DNA of 64,000 nucleotides. Source: Echinococcus granulosus. Lineage: Eukaryota; Platyhelminthes; Cestoda; Cyclophyllidea; Taeniidae. Location: positions 297,460 through 361,459 of the forward strand of contig NW_020170413.1 of assembly GCF_000524195.1 (NCBI RefSeq). Direction: 5' to 3'. Each line of letters opens with the position of its first letter. Position 1 is the stretch's first letter. Under the pieces are notes generated by a model. It had not been told where the DNA came from and did not search any database. It saw only the letters and a list, made by a program, of their open reading frames with translations. A program made the translations under genes and the position numbers. Shown here in pieces: positions 48,805 through 62,000 of the stretch.

Positions 48805-50649
48805 CTATGTTGAAAAGGAAAGGAGACCGCAAAATGAAAGTCACACCAATGGTGATAGTGAACTTTTTAGACAAAAAACAACAATTGTTCAAGGTCTGCT
48901 TTTTGGACGATAAACATCAAAGAAACGCTTTCACTTGAGTGCTTGTCAAAACCCTGACAAGGTGATCAATGAAACATTATCGTAATTAAACAACTACCAA
49001 ACTGGAGCTGCAATAAAGTCATCAGTTTTGTTTTTTTTTACTTTATTTGCATCAAAAAGTGGGGTCAAGTAATGCCTGGAGGTCAATGTGAGAGCAAACG
49101 GTAGGCCTGTAATCAACCAATCCGTTTTCAATGAGAGCATTGTTTTCCACCTGCCCTTTCGTTTATTTTGAAAGTTTAAAGTGCAATTTCAAGCAAACAG
49201 GCAAACCTTATCATTCAAGGGAAATAAGCTACGACTTTTGCAACGTTTTTTTCCAGCAGCATCTCGTGCCAAAAACGTTGCCAAATTTCAGCAAATTACA
49301 TGCTATCATGGATCACTATTTAAACATAAATTTGGGGTTTCTATTAGCTTAAAATTGAATGAAAAAATTCATATTTGTATTACATTTTAAACCAGCTTTA
49401 TTTAATATTTGTCTTAAAGCGCTGTTGGTGATACAAACATTTTTGCTGCAGATTCACTGAAAACGATGGTACAAACAATCTGGAATTAGAAACCGCCATA
49501 CCTTGAATATGACCAGAGTGAAGACCAAACTTCCGCATTGAGATACCGAAAAGTATAGGAAACTAATCGCAAATTTGTGTCCTTTTATCTTTATTGAAAC
49601 AAGTCTATTTGTAAGGTTCAGACAAATGAGTCCAGGATCATGAAAATTAACAGCTTGGAGGGTTTTAGGGGTCCTACGAGGAAATAATGTTGTGGAACTA
49701 GTAAGGAAACGACGATAGTAAAAATATTAAAGTTGTTAGAGATTAAGCTCAATAAGGTAGTGAGCCCAATCATGAAAAACAATAGGTAATGGGATAACAG
49801 TACTTAGTTGAAGTAACTCAATGTTCTAACTTTTATGCTTTGCTACTTAGAAATATGGGCATAATGTTCATTTGCAAACAATTTAAGTCAGTCTTAGAAA
49901 ATTAGACTTTAGCGGCGAAAAAAATAATGTAAATAATTCATCCACAATAGCGTTAAGGACACTCTAGATGATAGGGTGATGCATCTAGCGATTCGTGTGA
50001 AATGGGGTTCTACTTCTCGTCACTTCACAGTGGAGACCATCGCATCCACCAATTAGCACATAAAACAAGGTGGAAATTTAGAAAAAAACCTTCATCATAT
50101 AGCAGAATGTGCGATGCCCCCTCATCTGGACAACTTACTATCCACGATTCGACTTCTGTGACTTATTCTTCCGCTAAAAGACATAGCCTTCCGACCATGC
50201 TCACACCCTTCCAGTCCTTTTATGCGCTGATAACAATGATATACGGTATTGCCTTTTCTGAGAACATTTTTTTGGCTACGGTAAGCAAAATCGACTCAAA
50301 AAGGTGTAACTGAATTTCCTGGTCGGTCACTAAAACAATACTACAGAAGAAGGGTATTTCCTTCGGATGCCCTAAATCTATCGAGGGTTACAACAGAAGG
50401 GTTATCAAAGTTGCATCCACCTCTGTTACTCACTCTAATTTCCTGTTCTACAAGAAGGTATTTGAGAGATGAACAAACTGAAAATGTCCATCTTGTAGCA
50501 TCCTGCGAGACTTATACGAAGATACGTGAATGGTGCAAACAGGTAACACCTCCTCCACGTCTCTACTACCCGATTGGAATTCAGACAGATGGCCAAGCAG
50601 CAATGAAAGTAGAGCAATGTGGCAAAGAAAATGGCTGCAGAATATTGGC

Positions 50650-50692
50650 TCCTTAAAATCATTTCATTTTTAAAATGATTGCTTTTAAGGAA
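50650..50692. repeat. near-perfect inverted repeat (hairpin)
   Basis: CCTTAAAATCATTT and AAATGA-TTGC-TTTTAAGG are arms around a short T-rich loop. Fourteen positions pair, with one 4-nt bulge. It is AT-rich and in presumed intron; it could be a small MITE-like remnant. Confidence 0.5.
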
Positions 50693-53600
50693 GTATTCCT
50701 GCACATAGCTACTGAGTACATGAAATGTGCCAGTAAACCGTCCTTTTCCAGCCCAGTTTAGGAGAGAGACTACGCCTCGTACACAGAGATCAAATATCAT
50801 TGTAGGGCTTCAAAAATCCTTCGTCTCCGCTTAAATTTAACCTCTCAGGTTTATAATTTCGTAGGTAGTCTTCAAAGCACCGACTACAATGTGGTGACTG
50901 ACACAGAGGCGTGACTCACTAAAACACCGGGAACGAAATTCAAAGGAAAAAGAGGACCATCTTTTACTTGTGCATTTAATCCGGTTGGCTTTGTGGGTCG
51001 TACTTTCGCTCGCCCTCCCACCATACCTCTTCTGTACATTAATGAGAAATGCTATAACTCTGTTGCCACTTTGGCGCTTAAGATAGCATACTTTAAATAC
51101 AAACTTTGTCACCCAATACAAGTATCACTCGATACTGCTTTTATGCTTTGAAAGGATCTGATCATTTCAGAATTATTACTGTTTAGGAGTCACGTAATTG
51201 ACAAGATTACTTTCATAAATCACGACAAATGCCCTCTAACGTCAGTATGAATTTCCCTTCATTCGCTACCTACTTCAGGCATTTCAGATCCACATCTGTT
51301 TACTGAGTCACACTATAAGAAACGTTCAAGAGCATCCCATATCTCTAATGGAGATCCATTTCCAACTGAACAACCACGGCCATTAGGAGCTAGACAGTCA
51401 AAGCGAATACCACACAAATAAGCGGCTACAAATGTAGTTCTTTCGATTCTGTTCGATTAAATCGGCTCACAGAAAATAAGGGGAAAGTCATACCCTTCTT
51501 CGGCTCAACAAAAACTTCAATTAAGGGCTGATGGAGGAAACAAAGTAGTGAAACGCCCTTGTGTTATACTCATTCCATCTACAGTTCCACATTCAGATCA
51601 TCCTCCTCATCTTGAATCGTATCAATACCGGCGCCTTCGAAATAAGGAATTGTGCAATAGAGGTGTTGAGTGTTACAAAAAAATCCAGCAAAATTTACTC
51701 ACTAACTACAAGGAAAAATGAGTGCCAGGCAGTTTTTAAAAGTGTTGCAGTCTTCTTCAAAGAGTAGCACTAAATATTGTTTTTTCTTGGCAGGTAAAGA
51801 GCAAAGTACGCAGTCACCAAAAAAGCTGGATCGAAGGAATTGCGACCGAAAACCAAAATCTCTGAACTCTAGCTTTTAATTCTAAGCAAACATCTTATTT
51901 TGCTTTGAAATTATTATTTTCTTCTGCTTTGTTTGCAGTTATTTGGTAGAGTCCATAAGGCACAAGATGCAACGCAACTTCATCCCACTTTACACAGCAA
52001 AGAGGCTTTGCTGTTTTTGTTGGCCAAAATATTGTAACTAGCCACCATTGTGTACTCACTTACTTCCAAAAATTAAGCAACGTGATTTCAAAATTAGTAA
52101 ATTACATTAAACTGACTAAAATGTTTTCCAAGCAACGAATCAGGCCATTTTTCAGGACTTTGGTAGCCAGCAATTTATAGCTGGTGGTCTTGATGCTAAC
52201 TTTCAATATTAATAAACAAGTCAGTATACGAAGTACCTTGCTACAAAAGATTCAAAACCAGTTTTCTTTGTGGGATTCGTTCAGTTGGAATAAAAAACTT
52301 CAAATTATTCACCGATTTTTAAAGTAGAAATACCAAATGAATGGCTAATTTACCACCAGTAAATTCACACAGCCGATCCCAAACCCACCAATTTCAACGA
52401 ATGCAAATAAAGAATTAAAATTGCAAAGAAGGTCCCCTCACCACATCGACTTGTTTGTTGAATCCAGATATTGCTATAGTGAATGAGCACTTGAAAATGT
52501 CGTAAATTTCTTGAAGTCATTGGTAAAGTGGACAACTTCCAACTTTCCATTGTATTTATTCTACTATATGGTGAGGTGGAAGGGTGAACACGCCTTGAAA
52601 AAACACTTCGATTGGTAGACAAGGTGAATTTCTTTTGTTTACTAATGTGATCACAAAGCAGGTCTAAGAACCATTCAATTTGCTCACAATCCAATTTGGA
52701 GTAAATCCTACTTCAACGAAAAAATTTATCTGTGATCACCGATGGCAACGCAAGCGATTCGAAATGAAAGTTTTTCGATGAATCTAATTAAGTTTTCGTC
52801 TGCCAATTTGTTATCCACTTGAGAATGTAAAAACGCTTATTCCCCTAGAGAAAAGCAAACATGAATAATTTATTTCGTCCATAGGTAAAGCAACAAATTT
52901 TCTCGACAATACTGTTTGATTCAAAGACAACTAAGGCGACAGTCAATACGGTATAGGCATGTGTTCATCATAGCATGTTTTCATGTGTGTCTCAAAAAAA
53001 TACCCAGTGAGAGTGACTAATATTGTTGATTAATAAGACACATTTTATACTTCTTCAGTTCCCTTTCTCCATCTCTAAACAAGTATATCTTACAAGCTGA
53101 AGGAGTCAAACACCACCTTCAGCTAACCAAAAGTGTGCATCCATGAATAAGCTTGTATCACGTCATGTTCGGATCATTTAATGCAAATTCTCCATTCCAT
53201 AATGATCATTCTACAGTCAATAGATAGCACGGCGCAATGAAACGTAACACAGAACAGTGTACTTCAGGAGATGTGACCTTTATACAAATATCCTCTGTCA
53301 CATTGGTGTCTCAACGGGTAATACCAAGAGGGGAGCGCGAAAGGCTACTTCAATTTTCTGATAATATTAATTAGTTCTATATACAAAATTGAATGTATTT
53401 AATCACCACAGTAGTGTTATAACCCTCCATTTAAAGTAGGAAAATGGGAGGAGATCAGTACCTTCTGAAAATCTATTGACTAGAATAGCGGCGCATACGC
53501 GATGATGAAATACTAGTGATTGTCATCCAAAAAGTTGATAAAATGACAAGTCCTTCTAATGACTTTCGCGTTTTTTGTTAAAATGATGAATGTGCGGCAG

Positions 53601-55814
53601 AAGTGGCACTAAATCATTGCAGAATGTAGAAGAATTGGCACGCTGGACTAAATATGACCATAAAATGATACACCAAAGGCATCCGCCTGCCAAAGGGCGG
53701 GAATTTATTCGAATCATCATATACACCAGGAATTGGAAATAAGGTTCTATTGCCTTGCACAGAGTAATGATACAACAGCAGCTACAGCCATTACCTTGAT
53801 GAATAGAGTAAAACCTTATCATTAAGGATAGTATGAAATTCAGACGGACACCAAAACGTATGCTCAGAAAAGCAGTCTTGACATTTGGCTTTCTATCGAG
53901 GGTAAGGTGATAATATTTTGCAGCAGCCAGGCGCAGATAATTAAAAGGGCTTCAACATTATCAGATGTAAATAAAAGAGCTTTTGAAAGTTTGACAAAAC
54001 GACGGATGAGTCCCGCCTAAAAAAGTTTAAAGTGTACTACTTGATAATTAAAAAAAAAAGGTAAAGAAAGTAATAAAAACGGATGTGGGTTGCATTTACC
54101 GAAAGGACAAAGAGAATCGTGTACAAACTGAGACCGCCGGATCCATCAGGAGGCCAGAAGGTACGCGTGGTTTTCATTAGGCCCCAATGCAGTGTTTTTT
54201 AAAATGCTACCATACTGCATGGATTCACATGCCCTTATTGGACTTGCTAATTTCCTCCCGCTTCAAATCCCCGGTTTTAATCACGCCGATTAAATCTAAC
54301 TGATGTTATTCAAACCTGTCTGCCGTTCGATTCAAGTTTACCTCGCCTCTAGAGCCCGAGACAGAATCCAGTTCCCCCCAACTCCCGGCATATGGCATTT
54401 GCAGAAAGTGCGGTTTCAGAACAACGTATCATTTGGTCATTGTTTGACCAATTTGATTACCGCAATGAAAGTTCATTACTTCAAGATTGATGGACCACTC
54501 TATAGAAGACACCCCATTCATAATTATAATGAAGAATTCTGTGTCACTGTTGACTAAGCTAGTTCGAGATTAACTTGGCAAGGAAGTAGCACTTTCACTC
54601 CTGTCCAAAGTGTTGCAAATAATGCAACGTAGGTGATTAAGGTGGTACCTACTAGTCAAATGTCGCCCACCCGAATGCCATGCATTAGCAACAAATGAAG
54701 ACTAGTTCGAAAGGCTATCAATCCCTTCCTCACTTCCTTCACGTGCATCCCATAAAAGCATCGTGTGGGTAGCGTTGTTGGCTCACTGACTGACTGCCAG
54801 AAGAGGTGAGTCCTGGCTTCCATCGTGTATTGCTGAGCGAATCAACACATCACTATTTTTTAAGAGCAATCCAAATTAATTTTTTTTCCCTTTAAAAGCT
54901 TTGGTCGTTCAGATGATTTGTTAATAATTATAACACGCTCAATGGTGCTTTTATGCCCACCTTTGCATATGAAATAGAGGGTGGTTTTATCTTCACCTTA
55001 TAAAATCAGTTGATGTCCCGACACAGCCCAACGATGATATATTGCGCTCACGAAAGGTCATGTCCCCTGAAATGGTCTCGGCTTCACTACCTATTGACCG
55101 AAGAGTGACCCCTTTGGTCATGCTTGCAGAATGATTAGTCACGGTCAGAGTTCGAAAGTAACTTTGAGAATTTATTTAAAGGCATTTGAAGCCGCAAAAA
55201 ACGTACCGAAATTATGTTTTTTGCCGGGATTTTAAGAAAGTTTTTCGTATAAACTTGATATTGTTCTTTAACAATCGTTTTTAACAATCTCAAAACCCTT
55301 TCTAACGAGCCTCAAACATGCGATTTCTAATTTGATAAAGCGCATTGCCTTTGGAATAAAATAGCCTAAGCCATTTCCAATCTCACTTTTGCTTTCCAGT
55401 TATCTATCCAATTTGGTAATAGGATTATCTAATACCAATGGAAAGTGGTAGCATTCAAATGAGCTAATAGGAGCGGCAGTACGGAGGATGATGCAACACC
55501 TCCTCCCTTTCATCCTCTAAAGTGCAGTAGGAGGTCTTCTCATGCGAGAATTTCGCATTATGGAGTGAGTTATTACGGTGCATTGTACGACCGGAATAAT
55601 GACATTTCCAGCCCACGCATCAGTCCCGACTCTTTCCAAAGAAGACGCTTCTCTTGCACGTGTTGGGGTTCCGTCAAGTAGATAGTTACAAATGTCATTG
55701 CCTGATCATCGACAAGTCAAAGTTTACTGCTGGAAATTCTACCTGTAATCTTCCCCGTACACAAGCACAGACAAATAGCCTTCTCGAAATGAAGCGCTGT
55801 ATGGCCTCGAGGTA

Positions 55815-55928
55815 TGTGGTGGTGGTGGTGGTGGTGGTGGTGGTGGTGGTGGTGGTGGTGGTGGTGGTGGTGGTGGTGGTGGTGGTGGTGGTGGTGGTGG
55901 TGGTGGTGGTGGTGGTGGTGGTGGTGGT
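55815..55928 (+). repeat. (GGT)n microsatellite abutting a gap
   Basis: About 38 uninterrupted GGT units (ACC on the minus strand) run straight into the 100-N gap at 55929. Open frames through it encode only poly-Val, poly-Trp or poly-His and are artefacts. The true array is probably longer than shown, since the gap most likely marks where assembly failed. Confidence 0.95.
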
Positions 55929-56028
55929 NNNNNNNNNNNNNNNNNNNNNNNNNNNNNNNNNNNNNNNNNNNNNNNNNNNNNNNNNNNNNNNNNNNNNNNN
56001 NNNNNNNNNNNNNNNNNNNNNNNNNNNN
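55929..56028. other. assembly gap, 100 N
   Basis: Run of exactly 100 N directly after the GGT array. The right flank (TTCGAATAACATG) is unique sequence, so the other end of the array is missing. Confidence 0.99.
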
Positions 56029-59000
56029 TTCGAATAACATGAGTCTGATTTCCTCGACGCGAATTAAATTGAAAGTTTGAAATAGGAGGAAGATGGAGGA
56101 GAGAACAGTGTAGACTATTGAATAGAGAGGTTAGTGCATGTATCTATGCATTATAATACATGTAACAAATAGTTTGCTTTCTCAAGTGGATGAAATTTAT
56201 AACAACGCATATTACAGTCACTGGAATACTTGTAAGTTGGACCATAATGTTGATAAAGTCTTTCTATGCGAAGCGATGTGAAATTTTAGACCCATAGATA
56301 CCATACCAGCTAAAAGTAGCCATCGGAATTGGAGTTAACCTTTTGAGAAATATTCTTTCTAACATGAATGGTAATGAAAAAATGGAATAAGTCGGGGCCT
56401 AGTTAGGAAATGGCGTTAGTTAAAGAAGTTTCTTGGGGTTGTTTTTAATCAAAATAGGAACTGCGTACAAGTTTGGATTTTCGATGGAAACAGTAAAGTT
56501 GATGGGAAAATAAGTGATTGGTTGTGTATGCGGCTATCAGGCGGTGTCTTCTGTCTGTAAAGTTGGCTATCAATGCAGGTCCGGACAAAAAAAAATGTGA
56601 TCTTGAGGTGAGGCTTACTGCGAAAATTCCACGTAAATTGTACCAAAGAGGAAGAAACAATGTTCTTTGATAAAATGATTTTTTTGGGCTGGCGCGCATG
56701 CAGGGAGTACACATTCAACTATCTTGTTTTCTTTTAGTATGAGCATAAATTTATTCATCATGAATAGATATTTGCCACTAGCATGGAAACTACGGAGCGT
56801 TTCGGTTACCCAGCCAAACGCAACCGCAACTCTGGGGAATGAAGAGCAGTGGCACAGATTTCCACAAAAAACGGCGGGATGGCATTTGAACAAGTTGTGG
56901 AAAGGCTAAGTTAGCTCTGCCTATGCTGGCAAGATTCATGACAGCTCCAAGTCAAATTTTTACTGGATGAATATCTAAGTAGCTGCCGACAGAGGAGCAT
57001 GGGTGTTATTGCTTGGATATTTGTTGCCGACGCTTAGCATGATGTCTAGAAGAAGGTGACATTTATCTACAGCAGCTAGTCACCGTTAACTAGGCATGGG
57101 CTCGTCATTACGAACTCTGCATAGCAAGTGGGATCAAGACAGTCAGACATATGCAAATACCTTAAAAAGATCGCTCTAATTATAGAAAAAAAAACGTATA
57201 AATGTCAACATAGTGACAAGGATGCCCGGAGGAGCGCCCCTTAGAAGAAAGGGGCCTGGGAGCGTCCGCAATGCCACCCTAATATTTGTAGACCTTTAGA
57301 TTCTACTCAACACCGTTAACCCTGGCAAAAAGCAAATGTAAGAGCGGGAATTTGTAAAAGAATTTAATAAAATTAGTGCCGGTTAATTAGCGATCATAAA
57401 AAAAATGGCCACAATTTCAATAAAACTGCTTAAAATACCTTAAAAAGATCAACGCAGTAAAAAGAAATGCGACTAGTACTTTCCAAGTCAATCACACCAA
57501 TAGGATTTCTCGAGTTCCTACTCCGTAGTAAAGGCGGTCGAGATTTTTTTTTTTGCTATTGTTTACAAGAAGAATAAGGAATGTAGGCTAATCTGAGTTT
57601 ACGAAATAAAAGCAAATCAAAATCGCCATAAATGCTACTTACAAAATACTACTACTTCAATAGGGGTTTTGAAAATGTTGAAACCGCGGAATTATTAAAA
57701 TACGGATGCGGGGTTAAACATTTCGAAAAATAATATTAGGTATTCTTAAACCGTAGCCTACTGAAAATGATAAAATAACTTCCCTCTAATTATGCGCTAC
57801 ACCATGCGTTAGAATCGGAGTTTACAAGCATAATTCATAAGAAACAGATTGGCGAAGAAAGAAGAATAGGAAATTTGTCACAGATCGAAAGAACCGTAGG
57901 TGAGAAAGGCTAATTACTACTTGCATTTATTCCAAAAAAAAGTATTTAGAAAATAGTCACGGCATAACACCATTTTGATATTTATTTATACATTATTTGC
58001 CAGCAAAATTGACAACCCGATCATAATTCCTCTTAGGCCCTAGGCAACGAGTTAATTTGGTAGAAAGACGTCATGACCCTACCCAAAATATTTATGTTGG
58101 TGGCTGGCGCACCTAGCCCACCCATGAAATCCTGCGACTTCATGAAATGCTAGCATTAATATCACGTGGCATCTGTATGTATATGAGTTAAAAAAGTCAA
58201 AGCTCAAACCCAGGCACAGACACACACACACAAACACATGAAGTGACACATGACGCCAAAGCACACTATCTTGTCCACAAAGTGAAATAAGCGGTCTACA
58301 GTTACCACCGCTGCTGCTGACACCTGTCCTCATTATTCACTGAGCGTTGTGAGCATCTCGTAGGTGGTGACATCATCCATCGCGCCAGCATTTAATTTGC
58401 AAGGCAAAGAAGCATTATCTCGACTAAATTCGTCGTCACATGCAAGGCACAGGCAAGATTGTCTCCACTGGCCAACTTACTTAGTCTCCTCTTTTTCCTA
58501 TTAGGTAATAAAATACCGTAGAAGACTAAAGTATGAGTCAGTGGTTTCAATTTACAGGCATTACAATTTTTTAAAAAACTCCCAGACCTCTTAGAATCAT
58601 ATATTTAAGTTTTTAGAGAAATGACCTTAATTTGGTTTAATGAATGAGGATATGATTGTACGAGTAGACTTTCAAAAGGTAACTGGCTTACTAATTTCGA
58701 AATAGAGGGTAGATTTTGCCTTGCATTGTCTTTCTATGGTCCACAAAGTTTGTAACTTAACCACTGCTGGTCGACTTACATCCAGAATGAGGAAAAATTA
58801 TCTAGTTAACTTTTTCTCAAGCATTTCATAGCATTTCTAACCAACTTCCTTAAAATTAAATGAAAAAATTCAGAAATTTATTTACGTTTTCAAACCTTTT
58901 ACCGCATGACCCTAAAGGCTTTAAATCAACCATAAAATTAGACACCGTTTATTTATCAAAGTTTATTTGACCGATTACTCCACCGAATTCTAAGGCTAAT

Positions 59001-62000
59001 TTCTTATCAAAAAAATTATTCCCCTTGAAAGGTAATGCTCCATCGAAGTGAAGTTTATTGGCCGAACGCAACAAATGTCTGTGAATGAAGGATTTGATCA
59101 TGGAGAACACAGATGCATATTTACGCCGTCAGTTCGAGGCTACGGACAAATTGAATTCAACCGATTAACTTGTCGCGAAAAGGAAAATCCTTTGCTCCCC
59201 CCTATTTATGGAAGCATGAATGTTCCATATAATGGGAAAAACGTTTGCTTGGAAATACCTTATTTTAACTTTAACGTTCACTTTGAACAGCACAAACCTT
59301 AAAACCAAATTAGTACGCATGTAATAAATAATCACATGATCATTCTTTTCATTTTTCTAACAAAGAGTGCGCTCTAAAGAGGAATGAATTAGCCCAAATT
59401 TGCTGTCATCCATGGAATAGAACCAACGACTAATTTGTACCACTTTGTAATGTTTTTAAATCGCAAAACAAACTTCTTCATCAACCAACATCCCTAGGTG
59501 ATTTCTAAGGAGAAAAAAAACAGGAAACACTGGTGGTAGCATACGTGTTTATCAATGTCAGAAGCAAATTGAAGAGTTAGAAATCTCTCAACTTCTTCGG
59601 TGTTACAGTCTCTACTTTGAAATCACTGACCGTAAAGGACACGATTTACACAATGGAATTGAAGTGGACAAACTCGGGTTTACTGATGAACGAGTTGTTT
59701 GTTATTACTGGTCCGATGACGAGGAATATAGTCTTTGACCTGTCAAAAAATAATTTAATGCTTATAACTAAATTCACCACCTCGTGCGAGATGAAAGCAC
59801 GACTCCACACCACACTGTCTTTTACTATTCTTTTGAAGACTCGAAACTGGATAGTGACCATTCAGCTTGTCCATAAGTTCGGTGAAAATTTTTTATTCTT
59901 TGCCTTACTTAGATGCCTCTTGATGGAAAAGACTAATCCCAACAGCAAAGTGAATATCCACCATTGTGGGGGACCAACCCGCTGGTTAATAATACTGATT
60001 TTTGGAAAATCAAGGCCTTTATAACTGTTTAAAAGCCTCCTACTTCATTTAAGACACCCTTAATGATTGAATCGCTTCGACTGCCAGATTTTTGAGGAAG
60101 GGGCTATTTTAAATTCGTCGACATAGGCGTTGCTATTTCCTTTCAGTTAAATGATAGAGAGTGAAGTAGTCGAGTTTCTAAACCAACTGACTCGAACACT
60201 CGAGGTGAAGGAAAGGTTGCTATACCTTGCATTTCAAGGCATTAAAAGGTGTGAACACGAACACTTTATCGGCCACACTACCTCTGTGGTAAATGAGACT
60301 TGCTTAATCCTTCCTATTTCGCAGAGATTTTGTTTTTCAATGATTATCGGTTCTGCTTCAATGTTCAGCACTTTTTGGTATTAGTATCAACATGCGTTCC
60401 CGTTCTTTATCATCTTTCGCTCATTTTTTCCATCAAAATTACCCACCTTAACAGATGATAAGAAACGATTCCACCGTTTGTTTGGTTAAACGACCGAGAG
60501 AGTGATCACGCATTCCACAGGAATTTAAATGTGTATTCAGAATACCCTTGCTACACTAATTGGCTAGCATTTTGTTGCAAGTTATACTCCAGCCCACCGT
60601 CCTATCCGCAGCTAATGGGTTGGTCTTATAGTGCACATTCCAAGAAGCAGAAAAACTTGTTTAGACTGTTGCCAGGCGCTATACTTTATAACATCAGAGC
60701 AGTTCAACACAATAAAGTGGCATCGCTCCTTGGTAAAGTACGGAAGAAGTGTGAATTTTCCTTTTAAAATTCAGTTTTAAAGTTGTCTCCATTCAAATGC
60801 GTTAATATCTGTCTATTTATTTCAAAAACATATTATGAAACTGTCTTCTCGAAATTACAGCATTAAAATGTGCTTGTTCACGGCCCTGGTTAAAAACGCC
60901 ATTAGTATATTGGAAGCAGCATGTTTGTGGCCTAAAAGAACCTCAAATTGGGACGGAATGACAGTGTGCTACGCAGCAAATGGCACTGAGAAAATTTTAA
61001 AAAAATATCTCTCATCATAACACAATAAAATTACAAAAATCTCTTTGGGACCGTAACAGTGGAGGAAGATTTAATAATCTAAAACCTTTCCACGGGAAAG
61101 AAATGACTTTGATATACGAAGGGGGTGCAGAATTATTTAATCCCTTTAAATATACCTAGCTGACAGCTGTACATTGTCGCTAAATAAGTTTTCAAATGTT
61201 CTTCATCCCATGGAGAACATAATTAGCAAGCCTTGCTGAACAAACAAAAAAATAAATTTCTAATTCATTCCTTCATATTCGGTGAGGAAATCACGCAAAC
61301 TCTAGCTCTATTTGCTCCCGAAGTAGCCGATCTTACGGAAAGAATAGTGGGAATTCAGAAGAGGTTTCATGGTTACTGAATTCAAGCACCTTCTCAATTG
61401 CTAACAGATTTCTCTCGTTAAAGGATATCGTGAAACTCCCATTAAACCTAAAATTTTACTTGGATGCAAATGCATCGTACTTCTGTTTCGTGGAAGATAA
61501 GTATGACCAATTGAAGCAACATTTGCATTCTATTTGTGGACAAAATTAAGCCCTTACGACTACTGCATCTAGTCATGTGCAGGGACCCCCGGTTCCTCTG
61601 TACCACAGAAATCACAATCACCTATACAGCCCTCTAGGAGTAAATTCAACTCTACTACTTCTTCCCACAATCGGGAAGCCGGTAAAAATGCCATTGATTG
61701 GAGGTCATCATCAACACCGTTAATTTCCTTAATTCAGTAGTCCACGATGGCAAAAACCAGCTGGTTGTTTAGCTCAGCGGTTTAACCGTACGCATGCACA
61801 CATAAAAAAGCCATACACGACATCATTTAGTATGGGTAGACACTGGGCGGGCTTATTCACCATCTGAGTGGGAGTTCACTGGCCTCCGGATAGGAGCATG
61901 TGGTGTCATTTGTCATAGCGACTAATTGCCACTTCTTAAATCCTTTAAAATAAACTTAGGAAAGGAATGGTATGTCTTCGACTTGAACTTCCATTAGTTA

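Larger units (their letters stand above)
48805..55928 (-). other. septin upstream intron/5' region, part 1
   Basis: Upstream of the G4 exon the gene must continue with exons for the P-loop (GxxxxGKS), the DTxG block and a GHGLKPLD-like block. I looked for these on the minus strand and did not find them. An imperfect hairpin lies at 50650-50692. The rest is AT-rich sequence without a supportable gene. Confidence 0.4.

Noticed and set aside
54095..54185. Minus-strand reading with TTRTFWPPDGSGG and a hydrophobic tail
   Set aside because: A stop lies just upstream with no AG acceptor after it, and it does not match any septin N-terminal block.
55654..56080. Open frames encoding poly-Val, poly-Trp and poly-His
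   Set aside because: Direct consequence of the GGT/ACC repeat and the N run; not proteins.
59617..60024. 135-codon plus-strand open frame
   Set aside because: A competing frame reads equally well over part of it and no homology is recognised, so it is not called as a gene.
61760..61830. TTTAGCTCAGCGGT, an A-box-like match
   Set aside because: No B-box within tRNA distance and no cloverleaf; chance match.
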